From Paramecium tetraurelia (lineage: Eukaryota; Ciliophora; Oligohymenophorea; Peniculida; Parameciidae), in the NCBI RefSeq assembly GCF_000165425.1, contig NW_001799014.1:8240-72239 (forward strand): DNA of 64,000 bases. The letters run 5' to 3'. The first letter of the stretch is position 1. Every line of letters begins with the position of its first letter. Shown here piece by piece: positions 55,568-64,000 of the stretch. Both the position numbers and the translations under genes were made by a program. Below the pieces are notes generated by a model that saw only the letters and a list, made by a program, of their open reading frames with translations, did no database searches and was not told the origin of the DNA.

Positions 55568-56559
55568 TATATAAGAAATATCATTTAAAAATATCTGTAT
55601 ATTTATATTTTTATTTCCTTGAATCCTTTTTTTAAAAGATTTAATAATAAATCATCAAGTAAACTTTGAAAACTCCTCCAACAATATCAATATAAATGGT
55701 TATTTTAAAGCTCTAATGGTATTCAAGCCCTCTTACTGAATACTATGAAAAGGATTAAAATTTTATTTTGTTGATAAAGTGTTTATCTATAAATTTACTT
55801 TTTTTGAACCAATTAAACCTTATATCTTAGAACAAATAAATAATTATTTTAGTTTTAATAAATAATTTAAATTAATTTCAACTAACTTTGAATAACTATA
55901 CTTTCAATAATAAAATGATAGATTATTCAAATTTAGAGAAATTTAATTTAATAGATTATGAAATTAAAATTAAAGGATTAATATATAGTTGAAATTTAAA
56001 TATAATGAGAATGAGTGACTTTTATTTAGATTATTTAATAAAATGATCCAAATATATGAAAAACTCATCATCATTTATCTGAAATCAATTCTCCTTAAAT
56101 CAATTGATAATATTAGACGTTTTTGCCAATTTTATATATATTAAGGTTTTATTTGTTTCTCATCCCTTTTCAAAATCTTTTTATGAGATAACAAATAATG
56201 TATAATCTGTTCATAATTCTAAGAGACTTAAGTTATCAAGAACGTATTAGAAACAGTTATTTATGAAACGGCTTTCACTTAGAAATTTAAAAATAGAATT
56301 CTAATAAAAAAGATTGCCGTTTCGTTTGGCTTATATGATATCTAGAATGAAGTGATTTATTTATAACAAAGAAATTCTTTTATTAATTTTGAAATCATGA
56401 AATGTGATCTATGTAAAATCTAATGATTTTGGATTCTATTCAAGTTCTCAAATGTAATCAGGTATTGTTCATATATAATATTTAAAGAATAATTAGCTCA
56501 TTAGGTTTAAGTGTTAAGAATTCTTAAAGACTAAAATTTTATCGTTATACCAAATTAAT
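55568..56559. other. AT-rich interval, nothing seen
   Basis: About 1 kb downstream of the ubiquitin-like gene. Very AT-rich, with no sustained coding frame recognised on either strand. Confidence 0.4.
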
Positions 56560-57322
56560 TCAACCAAAAGCAACTAAATATTCCAAAGATTATGTTTATT
56601 ATATGGTTGCAAAGAATTGAACATATAAAAATTAGGAGATTAGATAAACTTGTTTATTAATAATTATCTTAAAAAATTAGTTTATTCCTTATAGACTTAT
56701 TTATTCCACAATAAGTCTTCCTAATACCTTTCCTTAATGAGCAAAAGCATATCTGATAGGATTGGTGAATTTATCTTGATATAAGAACTTTATCTCAACT
56801 TTTGGTTAATCTATTTAGGTTTTTTATTTCATTTTCATAACAGAAGGATCTTAAATTGTCTCTATATGAAGTAATTAGTCAATAAAATTAGCTAGCCATT
56901 ATTGTTATAATAAATTTAGAATCAGAACAACGTTGGTTGCAGATTCTTAAGAACTTCTAGAATATTTAATATAACTTTCTTACATATAAGACTTTTAGTA
57001 GTTTTACCAATAAACTTCTTCAAGAGGTTATATAAAACTCTGAAAACTAATTCAAGAATTTGATGTATTCAATGGTGCACACAGATGTATGTTTTTTAGA
57101 ATTATGTATATAAGTATAAAAGCCCTAGATTTCAAAATAAACATGGCTCTTAAATCCAAAATTAGCCGATATTGCGTTCATTCATTCAATAATTCCTTAA
57201 CATCAAGATTTATTGAAATGAAAAATAGTAGCTTTCTTTTTGGATTTTAGTTCATTTATTTAATCTTTGATTATTTGAGTTGATTTTCTGATGAGTATTC
57301 TTTTTAGATGTTGTTTCTTCAT
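56560..57322 (-). pseudogene. Probable decayed gene, unrecognised protein
   Basis: Coding-like pieces follow each other on the minus strand. MKKQHLKRILIRKSTQII from an ATG at 57322 stops in TGA. Next are FGFKSHVYFEIQGFYTY and TIEYIKFLNQFSEFYI, then after a one-base shift PLEEVYWQNYQKSYMQESYI, running open for about 155 codons (with KFTNPIRYAFAHQGKVLGRL) to a TGA at 56560. No GTA...AG intron of normal size joins them. The pieces read like one protein with small frame errors, so a decaying gene is the best reading. An unresolved intron structure is the alternative. Confidence 0.4.
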
Positions 57323-57386
57323 ATTAATTTTACTCTTTATATTATTTATAAAAAAATTAGAACATTAAATCTAAAATTACTTAATT

Positions 57387-58313
57387 ATGATTCAAGGAGC
57401 TTAGACCGACTTCATCCATGTATTTTATTGATATAATATTGGTTATAATAGATCTTAAAGAAATATAAAAAAAGTAAAAGGTACTCTCAATTATAAGAAT
57501 TGCATATTCAATGTAAGATTGGCATTCAACTTAATCTAGGTATCGTTGATGAATTGAAAGGAGAAATCAAAGAGGAGAATTTTAACAAATTTTTTGACAT
57601 CTTGCAAAGTTCATTAAGCACTATAGGGTCTTTTAAGTTTTTAGTACTTTGTCACAAACTGATCTATTAACTCTAGTAAGAATTCGCTAGCAGATTTATT
57701 CAAAATAAGCTAATTCCTGGAGATGACACAGATAAGTCCAGGTTGGCTATTTACTATTATAATTTCTTATTCAAATTATGCGAAAACTTTGATTACTACA
57801 AAGAAGTCATAGAGTTTATTGAAACTGATAATATTGTCAAGTTCTTGAAATACGAATTAATTGTTCAAATCCAAATATTATATCCCTTGGCCTAGATGCT
57901 GTAGGAATTGTCTTAAGTAATATATTCAATTTTTATCAGGTTGTAAAATTATTAGATTACTTGCTTTGCAGAGAATCACCACTCCTTCTCCAATTGGGGA
58001 CTTGCATTTTGAAAGACTTTTGCGTCATTTACAATTTCTTATCCACAGCTATGCAGGAATTGCAAAGTAGAAGTTGTTTATAAATGTCTTAGTATTTATT
58101 TTGAAGGTTCCTGTTAAAGAAGCAAAAGTGCTATATCAAGTATATCAAATCACAATTCAAATGACCAAATGCATGAAGAGACTGTAATAGCTTAAACTCT
58201 ACTCTAACTTTAAATAACCGCATTACTTCATTATCACTATTGAATTGAACAAGAAAATCGAACTCCACATGTTAAACTCCATAAAACTCTCTAACATTGA
58301 AATTAGTATATGA
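57387..58313 (+). CDS. ANTH-domain (AP180/CALM-like) endocytic adaptor, 281 aa
   Basis: Introns 57420-57451 (32 nt), 57917-57939 (23, ends TCAG) and 58067-58092 (26) leave 282 codons. The protein is an all-helical ANTH-like array: KFLVLCHKLIYQ, then LAIYYYNFLFKLC, LKYELIVQIQILYPLAQML, and VVKLLDYLLCRESPLLLQ, the last like the LLDxLLxCxP turn of AP180. Then FCVIYNFLSTAMQELQ and VPVKEAKVLYQVYQITIQM. ANTH domains bind PI(4,5)P2 and help build clathrin coats. It lacks the long clathrin-binding tail of animal AP180, ending soon after the domain. The N-terminal basic patch (KKYKKSKRYS) fits lipid binding. Convergent with the next gene, 19 bases apart. Confidence 0.75.
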
Positions 58314-58332
58314 CATATATACATTTTTATAT

Positions 58333-58674
58333 TCAAAGATTCACCTTCTTCTTCACTGAGTCCATATCTATAATTGAGCTTTCACTAATTATATCACATC
58401 GTACTTGGCTCTGGATAATCAGATCTTTGTGCTAGATTATCACTTGCAATTTCTAAATCTCCTTTTAGCATTAATCAAGCTCGGCCTTCGTCCTATTGTT
58501 TTTGCGTCTTTATTTATTAGGCACTTTTATGTTACTCTTTAATAATTCATTCTCCTCCCTCAACAACTTCAATTGTGTCGCAACTATATCCAACTCATTC
58601 TGAAGCCTGGCCAATTACTCCTCCAATAAAAGTCTCTCATTCAACACTGCCCTGCAGGAATCACAATACTCCAT
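58333..58674 (-). CDS. Small coiled-coil protein, 113 aa
   Basis: A single open frame of 114 codons from MEYCDSCRAVLNERLLL. The first part is a clear coiled coil (LLLEEQLARLQNELD, LKLLREENELLK), then a basic stretch (NKQRRKNNRTK) and a second helical part. A CDSC pair sits at the N-terminus. No known family. Its start lies 40 bases from the SDHAF4 stop on the same strand. Confidence 0.6.
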
Positions 58675-58714
58675 TTATTTTAAATTAAATTAAATATCTA
58701 AAATTAAGAGCATC

Positions 58715-59074
58715 TCAAAAATCTGTTACTCTTCCCCTTCCAATCCAATCTCCATATCTAGTTGGTTCTGGACCTTTGACTTTGAATCCTACCTCAGGAG
58801 GCATCCCATTTTTATCCAATTCATATGGCTTGCCTTGACTCCCACTCTATTGATTCTAGCTTATCTTGTATTTTGCAATCAACTCCTTCAATTCCTTAGC
58901 CTTCTCGATTTGTTCTTGCACTTCCCCTTTTTCATTTTCTTTTAAGAATCCTAAAGGATTCATCAATTCATCCATTTACTTTTGGGAAAGTTGAGCACCC
59001 ATAACACTCGAAGGTTTTGGGGGAGCCTTCTTCGATGTACTAAACAGCTACTTGCACACTAGCCTCAATCTCAT
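58715..59074 (-). CDS. SDHAF4: Succinate dehydrogenase assembly factor 4 (SDHAF4, DUF1674), 119 aa
   Basis: A single exon of 120 codons. I chose the upstream ATG (MRLRLVCKQLFSTSKK) because it adds an Arg-rich mitochondrial presequence; an internal ATG 24 codons on would lack it. The C-terminus KGPEPTRYGDWIGRGRVTDF is the diagnostic DUF1674 motif (GPEPTRYGDWE..GR.SDF). SDHAF4 binds FAD-loaded SDHA in the matrix and promotes its joining to SDHB in complex II. The middle is Lys/Glu-rich and helical (EKAKELKELIAKY). Confidence 0.93.
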
Positions 59075-59269
59075 TTAATTTTTATACAAATATTAATTAT
59101 ATAAAAATACATGTGTCTAAACATCATTACATAATTGAAACTCTCTAACTGCACTCCGCTATCCTTATATGAAATAAAATAGATTTATTATTACGAAAAT
59201 TATTTAACTTAATTTTAACTCTCATAGAAATTCTGCTAATTTTATTAGTGTAATTGTTAAATTAAATTT

Positions 59270-60083
59270 ATGTAGCTTCGAAGTGGAAAATTAAATCAAC
59301 CTCCAAAAAGATAATACATCTCTCCATATCAAATATTTTATAAAGAGCAACTAAAAATATTGTTGAGTTAAGGAGTAGGTATAAATATGGTTGGCGCTCA
59401 AATCTAAAAGGCATGGTCGGAAATGTCATCTGAAATGCATGAATATTACGAAGATTAATTTGAATAATGTGAAGACAAATATTAGGAGCAGCTCATCTAC
59501 TTTTATGGAGGAGATCAAAAACAAATCAACCAATTGAATGAACTCAAAAATATACCTTCAAAACCTAAAAGGCCTCTCACTCCTTAATTTGAGTATGTAA
59601 TTAAAAATAGACACAAATTTTCATCTAAAAATTATAATTGGAAATAGTCCTTCTCACTTTTGGTTGATGAATATTGTAAATAATCACAACGAGTTCGAGA
59701 GCAATTGGAGGTAGATTTCGAAAGGAAAATGAAAGATTACAAAGAGTCAATTGAAAAATGGAATGAGTAAAGAATATTATGTAATTATTAGAAAGTATGC
59801 TGAAAAGTATAAAACCTTAAAAAAAAATACTATCGAAATTTACAAAAAGCAAAAGAATGACGATGAATTCGAATATCAAGAACTACAATTTGTCAGGACT
59901 GTTAGAAAACTCAGTTCAAATAAAAAAGACGAATAGACTTAAAATTATAGTGGTTGTAAGGATGACAAGAGTAATCATATAAGAAATGAGGATTTTGGTC
60001 TGAGAGAAGTAGATACAAATATCGAATAACTTGCAGAAGAGAGCTAATTAGTAGGATCGAAAAAATCGAAGAAGGCAAGATGA
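59270..60083 (+). CDS. Protein with two HMG-box-like domains, 262 aa
   Basis: Two exons with a 25-nt intron (59767-59791) leave 263 codons. The first box begins PPKRQYISPYQIFYKEQ and continues IQKAWSEMSSEMHEYYEDQF; the second begins KPKRPLTPQFEYVIKNR and ends YKESIEKWNEKYAEKY. Both follow the HMG-box pattern (P-K-R-P-x-x-x-x-x-F, W, YxxxxxxxxxxY), although the second is weak. The C-terminal 70 residues are Lys/Glu/Gln-rich and end GSKKSKKAR. Tandem boxes suggest a chromatin architectural factor or a TFAM-like mitochondrial DNA packager. No presequence is evident, so nuclear is more likely. Confidence 0.65.
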
Positions 60084-60200
60084 CATTAAAGAAAATATTT
60101 TTTTTATCTAATTTTTGCTACAATGTTTCTATCTTCTTGATGTTAGTTTGAATTATTGATGCTGTAAAGATGAATCTTGCAGTATATGATAAAAACAATA

Positions 60201-60556
60201 TCAATCACTATCATTGTCTAAAGTTTTATTTTAAGCAAAATATTGTCTAGCATACTGTTTGGATCTCATAATACCAGTTTCTGAAAGGCACTTAGTCTTT
60301 TACGGATTGAATTTTTGATGATGCGATCTTATAGTGTTCTTATATACCTACACTAACTTGGAGTTCTTGTCCCTACAATTTAACTCATTTTCTTAAATAA
60401 TCTTTAACCCTTAGAGTGATTGTTATTTTCTTTAAGAAATCTAAGATAAGTATTGTGCTCTATTTCATTCCAGTGTCCTTGTTTTTTCAGTATTTTCTTT
60501 GATCCCGGTAGGAGTTCATTAGATTGTTTCGTTGCTTCAGAATCATTTTATGCCAT
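60201..60556 (-). CDS. Myb/SANT protein of SHAQKYF type, 111 aa
   Basis: Two exons with a 20-nt intron (60328-60347, ends TAAG), the shortest in the window, give 112 codons. The single Myb repeat reads GHWNEIEHNTYLRFLKE, then KKMSQIVGTRTPSQCRSHHQKF across the splice. This matches GxWTxEEHxxFLxxL...VGTRTxxQCRSHAQKY of the one-repeat SHAQKYF class. Such proteins bind DNA as single-repeat transcription factors and are numerous in ciliates and plants. The splice restores the SHxQKF box exactly, which supports the unusual short intron. Confidence 0.88.
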
Positions 60557-60659
60557 TAATTTAGAATTAAATATACAAATATACAAACAGAATGAATAAT
60601 CAATTGCACCGAACTCTTTAATAATATTTATTTAATTATTTTTAACTGCTAAAAAATAA

Positions 60660-60926
60660 ATGGGTGTAACATGCTCTTAGCCCAAAAAATCGAATTTGAC
60701 AATCACCATAAGTTCAGAAAATGAAGATCCAAATTTCGAGATTAAAAAACTTCTGAGTGAGGAGAGAATAACGAAACTTCGAAAAACATTTCCATCTCCA
60801 ACAAAAACATATGAATCCTATTTCCTTAGTTAAATTAACAATGATAAAACAATCAATATTAATAGATGCTGTGATGAAGAAAAATTTCATAAATCAAGTA
60901 AATTGGGTGTTCCACTTATTTGTTGA
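60660..60926 (+). CDS. Possible small N-myristoylated protein, 88 aa
   Basis: The frame opens MGVTCSQPKKSN, a good N-myristoylation signal with a nearby Cys that could be palmitoylated. It continues acidic then basic (SEERITKLRKTF, SPTKTYESYF) to CCDEEKFHK and a TGA at 60924. It overlaps the 3' end of the opposite-strand ArfGAP by 40 bases, unusual here, so the real end may differ through an intron I did not place. Function unknown; membrane anchoring is inference from the first six residues. Confidence 0.4.
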
Positions 60927-61328
60927 GGTTATTTTATATCTTGGATTAAATCAATTAAATTTTCTTATTATTTATTTTACTAACTATAGATTGGAGTTTC
61001 ATAAATTATAACTGAAGAGGGACCATCATTGAAATAATCAGAATAATCCATAATATTCATTTATTATTATTAATTTTGGATTGCGGGAGAAGGCTTTTAA
61101 TTAATATTATTTTCAAAAGAAAATAAATCTTGAGAATTGTTATTTTAATTCACTGTTGTTTATTTTTAATTTTAACCATCTGTCTAAAACTAATAAAACT
61201 ATTATTGATTATCTACAAAATTATTAACCTATTATTACTATTATTAATATTATTATTATTATTATTCTTAGTATTATTATTATTAGTATTACTATTATTA
61301 TTATGGCCATTGTAATTATGGTTAATAC

Positions 61329-61423
<95 letters not shown>

Positions 61424-62206
61424 TTATTTTTCTTTTCCAATTACTTAATCAGCTTTAGATTTTATAAAGCCAAAAGCCTCATTGAATCCACTTTTTAAAC
61501 TCTAATATGCTTTATCTGCAACTTTTGATGATTTTTCCTATTAATTAAAATAAGGATATACTCCAAATTATTTAGTTTTAGCTGAGATTTGTTATCCCAA
61601 TTAAACTGCCTCTTCTTTAATTTGAACTTTAGATATCTTCTCATCAATCATTGCGAAAGCTTCTTTTGTTGATTTAGATGCTTATTCCCAAAACTATTAT
61701 AGGCATCGATGTAGTACATTTTATTCAGGAGAGATATCTTGTTAAATTTGAGTTTATTATTATTATTATATTTATGGTTTTGGGATCTCTTGTATTGCTG
61801 TCCAATCAATTGGTTCTTCAGGAATTGGTGTTTCGTTAACTAAAGCTCTCATCTAAATAATATACAATTTTAAGCTTACTTTTTCTCTATAATAATGTGC
61901 AGCATTGGTTTTCCATTTGTTTGAATCTGTAATTTAAATTCCATGAGATTAGAAGAAGATCCTTAATTCTTGATTTCCACCTAATTGCATCATAGCTAAT
62001 TATTTATCAGTCCAGGAATCCATTTCAATTGATCTAACAAATGTGAGATGCACACCCATCCCTCTATGAAATCCTGAACAATTGTAACAGAGATAAATTC
62101 CATAAGGCAAACTAGCCCAAGTTGGACTACCAGTTTGACACTCAAAACAATATCTATTTTCTCCAGTTTGCAATTTTCTGATATGAGCAAGTGCATTATT
62201 ATTCAT
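60887..62206 (-). CDS. ArfGAP with TAA-coded polyglutamine and clathrin-box-like C-terminus, 430 aa
   Basis: Two exons with a 27-nt intron (GTAAGC...TTTAG, about 61,854-61,880) leave 431 codons. The N-terminal zinc finger has C20, C23, C40, C43 and the catalytic arginine R48 (YNCSGFHRGMGVH), the standard ArfGAP site. It is followed by FVRSIEMDSWTDKQ and MQLGGN. The rest is a low-complexity tail with amphipathic stretches, a tract of about 31 uninterrupted Gln plus more Gln-rich sequence, and at the end NLIDLIQ and a terminal NLLDL, like clathrin boxes. The layout suits an ArfGAP1/SMAP-type coat regulator. The frame stays open through the repeat only if TAA is Gln. Confidence 0.88.
61329..61422. 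repeat. (ATT)n microsatellite, about 31 perfect units
   Basis: About 94 bases of uninterrupted ATT on the plus strand, flanked at 61215-61328 by degenerate copies (ATT mixed with ACT, AGT, CTT and one TGGCCATTGT block). It lies inside the ArfGAP coding region. In that gene's frame on the minus strand it reads TAA repeated, i.e. polyglutamine in the ciliate code. Confidence 0.95.
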
Positions 62207-62990
62207 TTTAATTAATATTTAAATAGTAAGTACACGTTCATGTATAAAATGATTTTAAGTAGAATACACAATATAATCTAATTTTATGTTAATTCCAAAC
62301 TAATAGAAAGTTAGACAGTAATTTTATACTCATTATGATATTGTAGTCAAATTAATATCTATTATAATTAACCAGTTTATTCTATTGGAAATGAATTCTC
62401 TTCTAAACATTAATAGGCATGTAAAATTTAGATGAGTGTTTTGAAAAATGGTTTGAAGGGATGAATTTGACATTTTAAATTAATCATAAAGAATATCAGG
62501 AAGGCTAAACACATTCTTGTAGTTATTTATATGGAAACTTGTGTATTTTTCTTTGAAGACTTAATCAAAGGAGTTCTTATGTAAAATTTATAATATATGA
62601 ATTGAGAAATCACACTAACTCATTTTGTGGGGGGGGATGTAATCATTAAGAAGAATAAGGAATGAATGAATTTTGAACATCAATATAATGTTCAAGCAAT
62701 AAGATTTAGTAGATGAAAACAATCACAATAATTATCAATTCATAATAAACAATTGATTCTGATATTGGAATTACTTAATATAAATGAAGGAGGTGAAGTT
62801 GGTTAAGATAAGAATTAGAATTTAATAGGGAATTTAACTTGTTTTACATTAAGGTTATTAGGCTTCTTTCGATGGAGTAGATAATAATATTTGTAGTTCT
62901 GTGGAGTTGGTCCATAATAATTAATGTATTGCTCTCACCGGGGTATTGAAAGACGTTGTTTGATTGCAAATTTTAAGAATTATTTAAAAC
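62207..62990. other. Interval between divergent genes, with a short frame of doubtful status
   Basis: 784 bases between the ArfGAP and the JmjC gene, holding both promoters. On the plus strand near 62,421-62,670 there are short coding-like pieces (MQNLDECFEKWFEG, SSYVKFIIYELRNHTNS) separated by TGA. A run of eight G at 62629-62636 is striking in this AT-rich DNA. I see no complete gene. Confidence 0.35.
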
Positions 62991-64000
62991 ATGATTAATA
63001 TTGAAGAGTGTCCGACTTTAAGACCTACTCAGTAAGAGTTTGAAAACTTCTATGAATACATAGAGAAAATTGATAAATAGTATTCGGCAAACTTTGGCAT
63101 GGTGAAAGTAATTTCTGACATTTGAATAAATCTCAGGTCATTCCCCCTAAGAACTTCAGAGTTCGTATGCAAGATTATAATAAAACGCTTGACAATCTCA
63201 TCATCAATGGCCCCATTGAGTAGAATGTCTATGGAAAAGGAGGTAATTATGAATGTCTTCACATTCTGAAAAAATCTATGCCTTTAAAAGATTACAGAAA
63301 TAAATAAATCGAGATTGATAAATAACAAGAAAAACTCACTTCTGATTAATTTGAGAGATTGTTCTGGAAAAGTCTAGCCTTTAGTCCTCCATTGTACGGA
63401 GCTGATATTAAATTATCATTAATGGATGTTAACAATCCATGGAATCTGAATAATGTTACAAGTCTTTTAAATTATGGACTCAAAAACAAAATACCTGGAG
63501 TGAATGAGCCGTATATTTATGTTGGTTCCTGGAAAACCTTTTTCGCTTGGCATAAAGAGGACCTTGACTTATGCAGCATCAATTATCTCCATGTCGGGAA
63601 GGATAAGTATTAAACAATTATTATTTCTATAGGTTTTGGTATTCGATTCCTGAATCTGACAGCCACTTGTTAGAAAAATATGCAAAGTAAACATATGGAG
63701 ATCATTTCAATAAATGTTCGGAATTCTTGAGACATAAAACAACAGTAATAAATCCATACTTGTTGAAAGAAAAGGTTCCAGGAATTCGAATCTCAAAGAC
63801 GTCTCATCATGAAGGTGAATATATATTCATTTTTGCTGGAGCCTATCATTAAGGCTTTAACTGTGGATTCAATATTGCAGAAGCTGTCAATTTAGCGACA
63901 CTAAATTGGTTACCTTTACTTTTAAAGGCTAAAGCATGCAAATGTGTAAAGGACAATGTGAAAATTGATATGACATCATTTGCTGAGAATCTATAAAGGT
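62991..64000 (+). CDS. JmjN/JmjC (KDM4-like) histone lysine demethylase, 3' end outside window
   Basis: Introns 63108-63136 (29 nt, ends TCAG) and 63607-63632 (26). The JmjN domain reads ECPTLRPTQQEFENFYEYIE and KVIPPKNFRVR. The JmjC domain reads GVNEPYIYVGSWKTFFAWHKED, SINYLHVG, WYSIPESD, CSEFLRHKTTVINPYLLK, then FAGAYHQGFNCGFNIAEA. Fe(II) ligands are present: His and Glu in WHKED (about residues 177-179) and the distal His in YHQG (about 268). The following ACKCVKDNVKI matches the Cys-x-Cys of the KDM4 zinc site. KDM4 enzymes remove methyl groups from H3K9 and H3K36 using 2-oxoglutarate and oxygen. The frame is open at the window end, so any PHD or Tudor part is not visible. Confidence 0.92.

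Noticed and set aside
61213-61440. Polyasparagine protein on the minus strand
   Set aside because: It is a shifted frame of the ATT repeat; the ArfGAP frame continues through the repeat as glutamine.
63050-63262. Minus-strand small protein across the start of the JmjC gene
   Set aside because: It lies opposite the well-supported JmjN domain and an intron, and has no recognisable motif.

Overview
The window reads as macronuclear DNA of a Paramecium-like oligohymenophorean ciliate. It is very AT-rich, and conserved proteins only read through if TAA and TAG mean glutamine and TGA is the only stop. Genes are tightly packed, often with 15 to 50 bases between them. Introns are tiny: I placed 43 by protein homology and frame closure. 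All 43 begin GTA and are 20 to 35 nt long, and they end TAG (29), AAG (9) or CAG (5). Coordinates of multi-exon genes run from start codon to stop codon, with introns given in the text. For nearly all of them the exon lengths sum to a whole number of codons.

Left third (1-15.8 kb): two very large minus-strand genes for secreted or membrane cysteine-rich surface-type proteins. The first runs off the left edge. They are followed by a small twin-CX9C protein and a gene-like remnant. 15.8-24.6 kb: an intronless, divergent histone H3; a protein with a degenerate otubain-like part and several RING-type zinc modules; a short VPS13/chorein-like lipid-transfer protein; and alpha-tubulin acetyltransferase. 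24.7-38.6 kb: a decayed EFHC pseudogene, PARN deadenylase, a MORN-repeat protein, a TANGO2-family protein, a short signal-peptide protein that may be decaying, the axonemal protein CFAP57, translation factor eIF3L, and a TBC-domain Rab GAP.

38.7-52.1 kb: small lineage-specific genes, PP1 inhibitor-3 (PPP1R11), a mitochondrial FtsH/m-AAA protease, a DGAT2-family acyltransferase, a large cyclic-nucleotide-binding potassium channel carrying a zinc-knuckle motif, and a likely Elongator subunit ELP6. 52.2-64 kb: a kinesin, a one-unit divergent ubiquitin-like protein, a decayed gene, an ANTH-domain endocytic adaptor, a coiled-coil protein, SDHAF4, a two-HMG-box protein, a SHAQKYF-type Myb, an ArfGAP whose polyglutamine tract is written in TAA codons, and a JmjN/JmjC (KDM4-like) demethylase cut by the right edge.

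There is no operon logic. The mix is housekeeping (translation, mRNA decay, mitochondria, trafficking), cilia (tubulin acetylation, CFAP57, an EFHC relic, perhaps kinesin and MORN) and chromatin (H3 variant, KDM4-like, HMG, Myb). I saw no tRNA, rRNA, CRISPR array or intact transposon. The most unusual items are the H3 with a lengthened tail, the ubiquitin-like protein lacking Lys48 and Lys63, the pseudo-otubain with zinc modules, the zinc knuckle in the potassium channel, and the high share of non-TAG 3' splice sites.
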